From Proteus vulgaris (lineage in GTDB: Bacteria > Pseudomonadota > Gammaproteobacteria > Enterobacterales > Enterobacteriaceae), in NCBI RefSeq assembly GCF_023100685.1, contig NZ_CP090064.1, positions 3,658,001-3,722,000 of the forward strand: a stretch of 64,000 nucleotides of DNA. The letters run 5' to 3'. A model generated the notes under the pieces. That model did no database searches and was not told the origin of the DNA. It saw nothing but the letters and a program-made list of their open reading frames with translations. The position numbers were made by a program, and so were the translations under genes. Within the stretch, counting starts at the first letter, position 1. Every line of letters starts with the position of its first letter. Shown in pieces: positions 1 to 8,074 of the stretch.

Positions 1-1521
1 AAAATTGGTGACGGGGTGATAAACCGGTGCAGTGATCGCCTCTTCGCTAATAAAAGTCATAATACCGTCATAGCCTTTTTGGCGATCTTCTTCATTTAAT
101 GTCGCTAAGTTTTTATAAATCATGGCAGAGAGATTTTCGTCATACCATGCTTTAGCTTGCTGATTATTCGCTTGGATATCGTAGATCTCAAGCATAGAGC
201 TATGAGGCATCCATGAGTCAGAAGCGGTACGCATTAAAGCCATATCAAAATCTTTCGATTCCAATGTAGATTGGGTATAACCATTACGGTCGAGTATTTT
301 TAAATTAACTTGAATACCCGTTTGCGCTAATTCCGCTTGAATAAATTCCGCAAGGGTTTTCCATTCAGGGAATTCATCGGTTGTCAGTAAGAAAGAAAAC
401 GATAAAGGCTTACCCTCTTTTTCAAAAATACCTTGGGCATTTTTGCTATATCCTGCTTCAATTAATAATGCCTGTGCTTTATCTTTATCCCCCGCTAAGG
501 TGTAGTTATTTTTTGCATTAGCATAAGGTACTCCTGATTGATACATACCAGTCGCCTCTTTACCAATATGGTTAAAGAGATCTTCTGCAATACTTTTTTT
601 ATCAATAGCGTAGTTAATTGCTTGGCGAATACGCTTGTCTTGTAACTCAGGAGTCCGTTGATTAAAGGCAATAAAGTGAGAACTTAGCGTATCCGCAGTA
701 AATGTCTCAAACTTTTTGTCTTGTTCCAATTCCTGAATATTTCCCATTGGAATTTTTCCAATCAAATCACCGCCAATAATATCGACTTCACCACTTTGCA
801 AGGCAAAAACACGTGCCTGACCGTCAGGAACAACTTTAAAGATAATGCGATCTAACTTTGGTTTTTCGCCCCAATAGTAAGGATTTGGTACCAGTGTAAA
901 GCTTTTATCTTTTTCATAGCTTTCTAGCATCCAAGGGCCTGTTCCGACTGGTTTCGTAAAGGTTTTACCATCCTCACCTAACGAAGCTGGGCTTAAAAAA
1001 CGTACAGGTCGAGGATAGGTCATTTCCATTAAAATAGGATAAGAAGGATTTTTGTAAGTAATACGCACCGTATGTTTATCAATGGCTTCCATTGAGTCCA
1101 CTAATGTGGCGGTAATTTGGCTATAACGAGGATTATTCACCCAACGCTTTAAATTAAAAATAACTGCATCGGCATCAAACGGGGTACCATCTGAAAACTT
1201 CACATTTTCACGCAGTTTAAAAGTATAGGTTTTGCCGTCTTCTGAAATATCCCAACTAGTTGCTAATGTTGGAATAATCTGACCTTCACCACCATCTTCT
1301 GTTAAACCGTCATAAATCATTTTAAAGACAAAATGAGGTCCGTTATAACTGGCAGCATCAAGCATATTCATCGCACCATCACGATAAATAGCAACAACGA
1401 CTTCTTTTTTCTGCTCAACTTGAGTGGTGTTTTCTGTTGGTTTTTCATCATTACAGCCCGTTAATGCTGTTATTGAAAGAAAACCAACCAATAAAGTTCG
1501 GTGTATTAATTGTTTAAACAT
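1..1521 (-). CDS. ABC transporter substrate-binding lipoprotein, nickel/peptide family (partial, C-terminus outside window)
   Basis: The minus-strand frame is open from an ATG at 1521 to the window edge, about 507 codons, with no stop. The N-terminus has a basic start, a hydrophobic segment and the lipobox L-T-G-C at residues 20-23, so it should be a lipoprotein exposed on the periplasmic side. The body is typical of family 5 extracellular solute-binding proteins (DppA/OppA/NikA): after a low-complexity linker it reads VVVAIYRDG...LDAAS...YDGL, then a FSDGTPFDADAVIFNLKRW block and a KPVGTGPW block. It lies 28 bp behind the second ATPase gene, so it is the last gene of the importer operon. Nickel is the usual assignment for this branch, but peptides cannot be excluded from sequence alone. 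Unlike E. coli NikA, which is a soluble periplasmic protein, this one appears lipid-anchored. Confidence 0.85.
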   Translation of the reverse strand, partial: MFKQLIHRTLLVGFLSITALTGCNDEKPTENTTQVEQKKEVVVAIYRDGAMNMLDAASYNGPHFVFKMIYDGLTEDGGEGQIIPTLATSWDISEDGKTYTFKLRENVKFSDGTPFDADAVIFNLKRWVNNPRYSQITATLVDSMEAIDKHTVRITYKNPSYPILMEMTYPRPVRFLSPASLGEDGKTFTKPVGTGPWMLESYEKDKSFTLVPNPYYWGEKPKLDRIIFKVVPDGQARVFALQSGEVDIIGGDLIGKIPMGNIQELEQDKKFETFTADTLSSHFIAFNQRTPELQDKRIRQAINYAIDKKSIAEDLFNHIGKEATGMYQSGVPYANAKNNYTLAGDKDKAQALLIEAGYSKNAQGIFEKEGKPLSFSFLLTTDEFPEWKTLAEFIQAELAQTGIQVNLKILDRNGYTQSTLESKDFDMALMRTASDSWMPHSSMLEIYDIQANNQQAKAWYDENLSAMIYKNLATLNEEDRQKGYDGIMTFISEEAITAPVYHPVTNF

Positions 1522-1549
1522 ATTCTTTTCTCTTTCCATCTTATTGTTA

Positions 1550-2482
1550 TTAATGCGTTATTTTATGGCATGCAACCCAGTGGTCAGATGCAATTTCTAT
1601 CAAAGGAGGATTTTGTTGCTTACAGATATCTTGCCGATTTAAACAACGATGGTAATAAGGGCAACCTGTCTGTGTTTTAGGTGCATCGGTGTAGATCTGT
1701 TGCTTAAAAGGTGTGCGTTGTGAAGGATGAGTTGGCAATACTGCAGACAATAAAGTCTGGCTATAAGGATGTTGAACACAGTTATCCATTTTAGGAATAA
1801 CTTCAACAATATGACCAAGATACATCACAATAATCCGATCACTCACAAAGTTAACCGCAGAAATATCATGAGAAATAAACAGATAAGTGAGTTGTAATTT
1901 CTTTTTAAGTGTATTAATTAACGTCAGTATTTGCTGTTTTAACGCAAAATCAATACTAGAGACAATTTCATCACACACCACAAATTCTGGCTCCAGCACT
2001 AATGCTCTTGCGATACCAATACGCTGTTTTTGCCCACCTGAAAGCGCATCAGAATGTCTTGATAAAAAAGAGCCGTCTAATCCAACTAATTCTAATGTTT
2101 TACCGATAAGTTGCTGTCGCTCTTGGCGAGTCAGATTTTTATAATTAATAAGTGGCTCAGCAATAATTTGTTCTACGGTAAAATAAGGATTAAACGCATC
2201 TGCACTGGCTTGAAAGATCATTTGCATATTTTGGCGAATTTGACGCATTTGTTTAAAACTAAAATGCGTGATCTCTTGCTTTGAAAAGGTGATAACCCCT
2301 TTATCACTTTGTTCTAATTTCAGTAATAATTTACCAAGCGTTGTTTTTCCACATCCAGACTCTCCCACAACACCCAACGTTTCACCCCGATAAATACAAA
2401 ATGAAGCATTAGCGACGGCACAGGTCGTGATCCCTTTTTTTTGATAATATTTAGCGAGATTTTTTACTTCGATTAATGGCAT
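1550..2482 (-). CDS. ABC transporter ATP-binding protein, nickel/peptide type (NikE-like)
   Basis: This 310-residue ATPase shows Walker A GESGCGKTT near residue 42, the signature LSGGQKQR near 147, and Walker B ending VVCDEIVSSID. A C-terminal oligopeptide/dipeptide extension contains the Cys pair GCPYYHRC and a later C-K-Q motif, typical of NikE/DppF/OppF. It would energise import of the ligand delivered by the adjacent binding lipoprotein. The start lies one base after the preceding ATPase stop, so translation is probably coupled. Family assignment is firm; nickel rather than dipeptide specificity is inferred from operon type. Confidence 0.85.
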   Translation of the reverse strand: MPLIEVKNLAKYYQKKGITTCAVANASFCIYRGETLGVVGESGCGKTTLGKLLLKLEQSDKGVITFSKQEITHFSFKQMRQIRQNMQMIFQASADAFNPYFTVEQIIAEPLINYKNLTRQERQQLIGKTLELVGLDGSFLSRHSDALSGGQKQRIGIARALVLEPEFVVCDEIVSSIDFALKQQILTLINTLKKKLQLTYLFISHDISAVNFVSDRIIVMYLGHIVEVIPKMDNCVQHPYSQTLLSAVLPTHPSQRTPFKQQIYTDAPKTQTGCPYYHRCLNRQDICKQQNPPLIEIASDHWVACHKITH

Positions 2483-2483
2483 C

Positions 2484-3278
2484 TTATTCCCCCTGCTTTA
2501 TTGTTGAAAATAAACGCTGGGTATATTCATGTTGAGGCTCATCAAAAAGTTGAGACACACTGCCTGAACTCACAATATCACCTTGATACATCACATAAAC
2601 GTTATCAGCCATTTGTGCCACAATGCCCAGATCATGAGTGATCAGCAAAATCGCGATCCCTAATGATTTCAAACGATCAATTTCATATAAAATAGCGGCT
2701 TGCGTGGTGAGATCTAAAGAAGCCGTTGGCTCATCCGCAATAACCACTTGCGCCTCCGATAACAACCCCATCCCCACCATAATGCGCTGGCACATACCGC
2801 CACTTAACTCAAATGGATACTTGTTTAACAACTCATCTGCATGACTTAATCCAAGCCGAGATAAAATATCTTTATATCGTTGCCGCTTTTCTGTTTTCGA
2901 TTTTTTTCGCCATAAAGGAGATAGTGATTCAGCAAAGTGTTTTTCTATTTTGATGGTAGGATTTAAGGCACTTCTTGGCTCTTGGAAAATCATGGCAATT
3001 TTCTGCCCACGAATATTTCGCCACTGTCTTTCACTTTTATTCGAAATAACATCACCTAATAAGGTGATTTCACCAGAGACAACTTTTCCAGGTTTATCCA
3101 CTAAATTCATTAAAGAGAGTGCAGTGGCTGATTTCCCACTTCCTGATCCACCAATCAGTGCTGTTATTTTTCCAGCATAGAGCTCAAGATTAATATTGTT
3201 CACCGCCACAAATTCACTCTTTTGTTGCTGAAAAACAGTTGTTAGCCCTTTGACGGATAAAACAGGTTTAATACACAT
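2484..3278 (-). CDS. ABC transporter ATP-binding protein, nickel/peptide type (NikD-like)
   Basis: This 264-residue ATPase has Walker A GGSGSGKS near residue 43, the signature LSGGMCQR and Walker B VVIADEPTASLD. It is the first of two ATPases that should form a heterodimer under the two permeases. It lacks the long C-terminal Cys-containing extension of its partner, as NikD does relative to NikE-like subunits. It starts one base after the stop of the upstream permease gene and stops one base before the next start, so the four genes form a tight unit. Substrate (nickel or peptide) is inferred. Confidence 0.85.
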   Translation of the reverse strand: MCIKPVLSVKGLTTVFQQQKSEFVAVNNINLELYAGKITALIGGSGSGKSATALSLMNLVDKPGKVVSGEITLLGDVISNKSERQWRNIRGQKIAMIFQEPRSALNPTIKIEKHFAESLSPLWRKKSKTEKRQRYKDILSRLGLSHADELLNKYPFELSGGMCQRIMVGMGLLSEAQVVIADEPTASLDLTTQAAILYEIDRLKSLGIAILLITHDLGIVAQMADNVYVMYQGDIVSSGSVSQLFDEPQHEYTQRLFSTIKQGE

Positions 3279-3279
3279 A

Positions 3280-4149
3280 TTAAATCTCCTCCTGTTTTTT
3301 CAAATCTAAGGCTTTGGCATTGTTTTGTAAGACATCATTTAACCCTTCACCAATCATATTCAATGCCCAAACTGACAACATAATGGCGAGTGCGGGATAG
3401 ATAATCATCATGGGATATTGCGTCATATATTGTCGGCTATCACTTAACATCACCCCCCAATCCGCAATGGGCGGTTGTGAGCCTAAACCGATAAATGAAA
3501 ACGCCGCAACGTGGGTAATAACCGCCGCAATACGTAATGTGGCAAGAACAATAATGGATGACATAGCATTAGGAATAATGTGATGAAAGATAATACGGCG
3601 ATGAGGCGAACCGACAGACACGGCGGCTTGAATAAAATCTTTCTCTTTTAAAGCAATAACAGAGCCTCGAATAATACGGGCAAAAGGCGCCCACCACAGA
3701 GCAATAAAGACCAATAAAATTGTCATTAAACTAGGGCCAGTGATCCCAATGGCTGCCAATGCTAACAAACTTGATGGAAATGTTGAGGCTATATCAACAA
3801 GACGCATGATCAAGTTATCCATTTTACCTCCCACATACCCCGCTAAAATTCCTAACGGAATACCAATACTGAGCATCAATGCCGTAGCTAATACAGCTGT
3901 AGAAAGGCTGGTTCGAATACCATAAATTAAGCGAGAAAAGACACAACGCCCTAATTGATCGGTTCCTAGGGGATAATCAAAACTGGCACTCATTAGTTTC
4001 AATTTAACATTAGTCAGATAAGGATCATGAGGGGCTAAATAAGGCGCAAAGATCCCCAAAATAACCAAAAATAGAATGATCACAACACCTGTCATAGCTA
4101 AACGTTGTTGTAAGAATCGCTGTAGGAAATTCAGTTGCATCGCGATCAC
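3280..4149 (-). CDS. ABC transporter permease, nickel/peptide type (NikC-like)
   Basis: This 289-residue inner-membrane permease starts with a single hydrophobic segment (about residues 18-38), followed by the DPYLTNVKLKL / YPLGTDQLGRCVFSRLIYG block that characterises the DppC/OppC/NikC N-terminal region. About five further membrane segments and the EAA-type loop (FIQAAVSVGSPHRRIIFHHIIPN) near residue 175 follow. The EAA loop contacts the ATPase. It overlaps the upstream permease gene by 4 bp (ATGA), which indicates translational coupling. Confidence 0.85.
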   Translation of the reverse strand: MIAMQLNFLQRFLQQRLAMTGVVIILFLVILGIFAPYLAPHDPYLTNVKLKLMSASFDYPLGTDQLGRCVFSRLIYGIRTSLSTAVLATALMLSIGIPLGILAGYVGGKMDNLIMRLVDIASTFPSSLLALAAIGITGPSLMTILLVFIALWWAPFARIIRGSVIALKEKDFIQAAVSVGSPHRRIIFHHIIPNAMSSIIVLATLRIAAVITHVAAFSFIGLGSQPPIADWGVMLSDSRQYMTQYPMMIIYPALAIMLSVWALNMIGEGLNDVLQNNAKALDLKKQEEI

Positions 4150-5081
4150 TCCATCATTATTTTTGGATCGATAAACACATACAACACATCGATCAATAAG
4201 TTAATAACAATGTAGGTCACCGCCACAACAACAATATAACCTTGAATAACCGGTAAATCTTTAAGGCGAATACTGTCTACAGCAAATTTACCAATACCAT
4301 TCCATGAAAAAATGGTTTCACACGCAAATTGTCCACCTAACAACTTACCAAAGTTCACGCCAATTAACGTAATACAAGGTAAAACGGCATTTTTTAAGCC
4401 ATGACGAAAAAGGGCTGCTGTTTTACCCAGCCCTCTCGCCCTTGCAGCTCGAATATAATCTGTATAGCTCACCTCAATTAAGTTATTACGTAAAATACGG
4501 GTATACATAGCAGCATAACCAGCACTGAGCGTTAAAGCGGGTAAGAGAATATTTTGCATACTGTCACCAGCAATAACAGGAGCAATATGTAGCTGGATAG
4601 CAAAGATATACAGCAATAATAATCCGAGACAAAAATCAGGTAAGGTCGCAGCCATTGTCGTTAAAAAACGAATACCATGGTCAATCGGTGTATCTTTAAA
4701 ACGGACCGATACTAATGCGATAGGAACACATAAAATGATAGCAAAGAGTGTAGACACCAATGCTAATTTTAACGTTGCAGGAAACCTATCCATAATTTCT
4801 TGGCTAACAGGCAAACCTGATTGAATAGAGGTACCAAAATCACCTTGTAAGGTATGTGCTAACCAACTTAAATATTGAATATACAAAGGTCTATCTAATC
4901 CAAGCTCTGTTCTCACCGCAGCAATACTATCAGGAGTTGGAATGATCCCTTTGCTTCGTAAGGTAATTTCTGCGATATCACCTGCTGAAATATGACTTAG
5001 TATAAATGCCAATATACTGACAATAATAAGCATAGGAACAACTTGGATAAGTCGTTTAAAAATAAAGCGTTTAAAGTTCAT
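4146..5081 (-). CDS. ABC transporter permease, nickel/peptide type (NikB-like)
   Basis: This is a 311-residue polytopic protein of the DppB/OppB/NikB family. It has an N-terminal transmembrane helix (KRLIQVVPMLIIVSILAF), a long periplasmic loop with LGLDRPLYIQYLSWL and GDFGTSIQSG, and an EAA loop DYIRAARARGLGKTAALFRHGLKNA near residue 215. It pairs with the next permease to form the channel. It is the first gene of the operon. No clear Shine-Dalgarno sequence precedes the ATG at 5081, and a perfect TATAAT hexamer sits only about 11 bp upstream, so initiation may be weak or the leader very short. Confidence 0.85.
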   Translation of the reverse strand: MNFKRFIFKRLIQVVPMLIIVSILAFILSHISAGDIAEITLRSKGIIPTPDSIAAVRTELGLDRPLYIQYLSWLAHTLQGDFGTSIQSGLPVSQEIMDRFPATLKLALVSTLFAIILCVPIALVSVRFKDTPIDHGIRFLTTMAATLPDFCLGLLLLYIFAIQLHIAPVIAGDSMQNILLPALTLSAGYAAMYTRILRNNLIEVSYTDYIRAARARGLGKTAALFRHGLKNAVLPCITLIGVNFGKLLGGQFACETIFSWNGIGKFAVDSIRLKDLPVIQGYIVVVAVTYIVINLLIDVLYVFIDPKIMME

Positions 5082-6691
5082 TTTATGATTTATTATAATG
5101 ATAGAGTTGGCGTTTAATAACTTAAAACCAAAGTATAGTGATTAATCTTTGACGAACTATTGATATAACACGTTATTTATTCAATTTCTTTATAAAAATA
5201 AAAAATAAAATTTTTATATTACATAACATTCAAAGATAATTATTTATATTTTAAAAGTGATTATAATCAAAATTATATTTTGAAGTTTAGAAATAACACC
5301 ACTTTATTTAGATTTTATTTATGTCATTTTAAATCAATTAATTACAACAAACACCACAGAATGAAATAAGTATAAAGTAATTTTAAAATAGCATTATTAA
5401 TTTTTAACATCTGTTTAAATGAAAGAAATGATAGTCATCCCAAAAGATATCAATAAAGAATGAACAATTAAATATTAACAATGCTTATCAATAAAAATAA
5501 TTTATTAGAAAATAATTTTTATTATTATTAATTAAAATAATAAAGCTTTCCCTGAATGGTCAATTTTATCTCAATTAAATACGATTAAATGACGAAATAA
5601 AATTGATATAAATACACTGACATTCAAAAATAGTATTTGCTATTTCTACATTATTCGATTATTAGACCTTTTTATTTATTTTCGGCTAAACACAAAATAA
5701 AGAAAGTCGACAACAAGAAAAAGCATCATCAATTCAGCTATTGGCTTTATTAAAAAATGCTATTTTTAGTTAATAATCTATCTTCATTATAAACACTATA
5801 ATTTATATAAGATTGTATATAGCGCATTTTGATTACATAGTTATCTTATGATAAATTTTTTAACTATATTTATTCAAGTAACAAAACAAATATTTTATTA
5901 TTTTTTTACTTTTTATTTACATTGTTTAATCGTTAAATTGATAAAAACAAAATAATGTTGTTATTAAGTTTAGTTCTATTCAAATAAGAATTACTTGCAA
6001 AGACCATTATATATTGTTTTAGATCAATATAGGTTAGTCTTTTTTAGATGATTACTAAAAATAGTTCTAATTTTTTTATTCCTGCTATGTAATTTTTCGT
6101 ACAAACCACCAAAACAAGTCCAAAAAAGACGAGTTTCATTTAATTATTTCTTAATAAATGAATTCAACGGTGTAAAAAAGTGTACAAATGTAAAAAAATG
6201 TTTTTTTATATAACGTTAATTACTTATTAACATATAAAATTTTTTATTTGATTATCGAAAAAAAACTCGCGTTTAGAGTAAAAATACGCAATTTTAGTTA
6301 AAAAATGCTTATGATTTGTTTTTTTAGCATAAAACCCTATGAGATTAATCCTATCCTAATTAATGTTTTTATTCGTAAAATTGACCTCACATCAAGTTTG
6401 TAAATAAACGAACAATCAAGAAAAGAATGCATATTCTGGCTTTGATTCATTACTTCTTTTGCATATTAATTAATAGACATAAAGAAAATAGATATTCACA
6501 AACTTCAAAATACGTTCCATTAGATAAATATATTTTATTTAAAATTAGTATATTTAAATTTTATTTTAAATAAGCATTTAACTAATAAACAATCAAATAA
6601 CTAAATACCTAAATAACTGAATATAGTTGAAAAGCTCTCTGTTATTTAAAAACACTATGCTGTGAAAATAATCAACAAAGGATACTTCAAT
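5082..6691. other. AT-rich 1.6-kb intergenic region between divergent ABC and fimbrial operons
   Basis: No open frame of 60 codons or more is present. The stretch is extremely AT-rich with many A and T runs, the composition expected of H-NS-bound horizontally acquired DNA. It must carry the divergent promoters for the ABC importer (leftward) and the first fimbrial operon (rightward), but I could not choose convincing -35/-10 pairs. I found no fimbrial regulator (EcpR/MatA-type), no recombinase and no obvious invertible repeats of the MrpI type. An inverted ATAGT/ACTAT pair with a 16-bp spacer lies at 5135-5160. Confidence 0.6.
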
Positions 6692-7291
6692 ATGAAAAAA
6701 CTGACCTTAGCAGTTCTTGCAGTTGCTATTATGGGTGCAACTACTCTTGCTCAAGCTGATACTCGTAAAGCAAGCGCTGTTGCTTCATGGGATGCTAAAG
6801 CATACAAAGATACTAAAAGTATGTTAGTGGTTACACCATTAAAATCATTAACATTCAATTACGCTGAAGGTATTAAAGCGTTTAATACCCAAGACGGTGC
6901 TTTCGATATCACTATCCAAGGTCAACAAGGTGCAACTGATTTTAAACTGACATCAAAAATCATCTCTGACAAATTAAGCCGCGCATCTGACAATAGCGAA
7001 TTAACTGTTGGTGTTAAATGGAATGGCACTGCGTTAAATGACACAACAGAAACCACAATGGTTGATGTTAAAGCAGGCACAACTGCAGGTCTTGATTTCT
7101 TAGCTCAAGAGGGTGCTTACAACGGTAAAGATCGTGTAAGTGGCCAAAGCCAATTCGCCTTTGATATCGCATCTGCAAAAATTGCTGGTACCGATGCTAA
7201 ATTCTCTGAATTAGCTGATGGTTACTGGGATGGTGACGTTAAAGTTCAGTTTACTGCAACTTGGGAAGGCGACTTCACTACTACACCATAG
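6692..7291 (+). CDS. ECP/Mat-type major pilin, operon 1 (EcpA-like)
   Basis: This is a 199-residue exported pilin of the E. coli common pilus family. The signal peptide MKKLTLAVLAVAIMGATTLAQA is followed by DTRKASAVASWDAKA; hallmarks shared with EcpA include VTPLKSLTF.YAEGIKAFN, the FDITIQG block, TDFKLTSKII and the C-terminal YWDGDVKVQFTATWEGDF. I chose the ATG at 6692, preceded by AAAGGA, over an in-frame GTG 30 bp upstream, because it gives the same N-terminus and length as the paralogue at 18106. No cysteine pair is visible, as expected of alternate (alpha) chaperone-usher pilins. It is the first gene of a pilin-chaperone-usher-tip operon and is followed by a hairpin. Confidence 0.92.
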   Translation: MKKLTLAVLAVAIMGATTLAQADTRKASAVASWDAKAYKDTKSMLVVTPLKSLTFNYAEGIKAFNTQDGAFDITIQGQQGATDFKLTSKIISDKLSRASDNSELTVGVKWNGTALNDTTETTMVDVKAGTTAGLDFLAQEGAYNGKDRVSGQSQFAFDIASAKIAGTDAKFSELADGYWDGDVKVQFTATWEGDFTTTP

Positions 7292-7323
7292 TCTATGATC
7301 CACAAAATTATCTTTTAATAATA

Positions 7324-7351
7324 AAGGATGAGCGAATTTTCGCTCTTCCTT
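7324..7351 (+). promoter_or_regulatory. Intercistronic stem-loop between pilin and chaperone genes (operon 1)
   Basis: The perfect arms GAGCGAA/TTCGCTC (7330-7345) are extended outward by AAGGA/TCCTT across one T-T mismatch. No T-tract follows. In fimbrial operons such a hairpin commonly stabilises or partially attenuates the pilin mRNA so that pilin is made in excess; that role is inferred here. The same stem, with a compensatory base change, occurs in operon 2. Confidence 0.7.
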
Positions 7352-7363
7352 CTAGGATCCATG

Positions 7364-8050
7364 ATGAAAAAAATAATATTAGCTTGTTTAAGCCCTTTGA
7401 TTTTTTATAGCCAATTTGCAGCAGCCATTCATGTCGGTGCTATTACCGAAACTATGCCATCTGACCAAACTATTCTTGCCAAAGAAATTGAAAATAATGT
7501 CGATCAGGCACGTTTAGTCGGATTATCTATTGAGCGTATTTCATCACCTTTAGAAGATGGAAAAGTGCTCCCTTTAGTCAATAACGAGATTTTGATCTCA
7601 CCAGCAAACTTAATTTTACCCGGCAAAACCAAAGAAAGTTTTAAAATTTTCTATAAAGGCCCTAGTGATAATCAAGAACGTTACTATCGCTTAGTGTGGC
7701 GTGACGATCCAGTGACTGAAACGGGATCAACGCAAAGTGCAAAAGCTGCAACGGCAACAACGTCTGCCATGATAAGCACCATTTTAGTGGTTGCTCCTCG
7801 CCAAGAAAAATTCGATTACCAATTTGATAAAGAAGCGCGTGTAGTGTTTAACACGGGGAATAGTTCATTTCGCACTGTCGCCACCGGTGACTGCATGCCA
7901 GATGCTGTAACAAAAAACGAAAATAACCGCTGTAGTGAACGCTACTACGTTATGCCTGGCCTTGGCGTCAAGCTAAAACAAGTCGATGTTCAAAGTAAAA
8001 AAGCAACTGTCGGCATTTGGCATAACGACGATTTTATTATTGTAAATTAA
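7364..8050 (+). CDS. ECP-type periplasmic pilus chaperone, operon 1 (EcpB-like)
   Basis: This is a 228-residue periplasmic chaperone with a signal peptide (MKKIILACLSPLIFYSQFAAA). It shows the PapD-like pattern: an N-terminal Ig domain with LPLVNNEILISPANLILPGKTKESFKIFYKG and the RYYRLVW strand, then a C-terminal domain ending in GIWHNDDFIIVN. It should bind pilin subunits and deliver them to the usher encoded next. Two upstream in-frame starts exist (7328, 7361). I chose 7364 because AGGA lies 6 bases upstream and the operon 2 copy starts at the equivalent residue. Roughly the first two-thirds is almost identical at DNA level to 18772-19230. Confidence 0.88.
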   Translation: MKKIILACLSPLIFYSQFAAAIHVGAITETMPSDQTILAKEIENNVDQARLVGLSIERISSPLEDGKVLPLVNNEILISPANLILPGKTKESFKIFYKGPSDNQERYYRLVWRDDPVTETGSTQSAKAATATTSAMISTILVVAPRQEKFDYQFDKEARVVFNTGNSSFRTVATGDCMPDAVTKNENNRCSERYYVMPGLGVKLKQVDVQSKKATVGIWHNDDFIIVN

Positions 8051-8074
8051 ATTTTAATTTCATAAGGATCTATT

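Noticed and set aside
6627..6661. TTGAAA / TATGCT promoter for fimbrial operon 1
   Set aside because: The hexamers are 23 bp apart, too far for a standard sigma-70 promoter, so it was not listed.
6662..6691. GTG start giving a 209-residue pilin
   Set aside because: It adds ten residues before a normal signal peptide and bypasses the AAAGGA ribosome-binding site. The paralogue starts at the equivalent of 6692.
5082..6691. Invertible promoter element of the MrpI type
   Set aside because: I looked for long inverted repeats bracketing a promoter and for a recombinase gene; neither was found in the fimbrial upstream regions.
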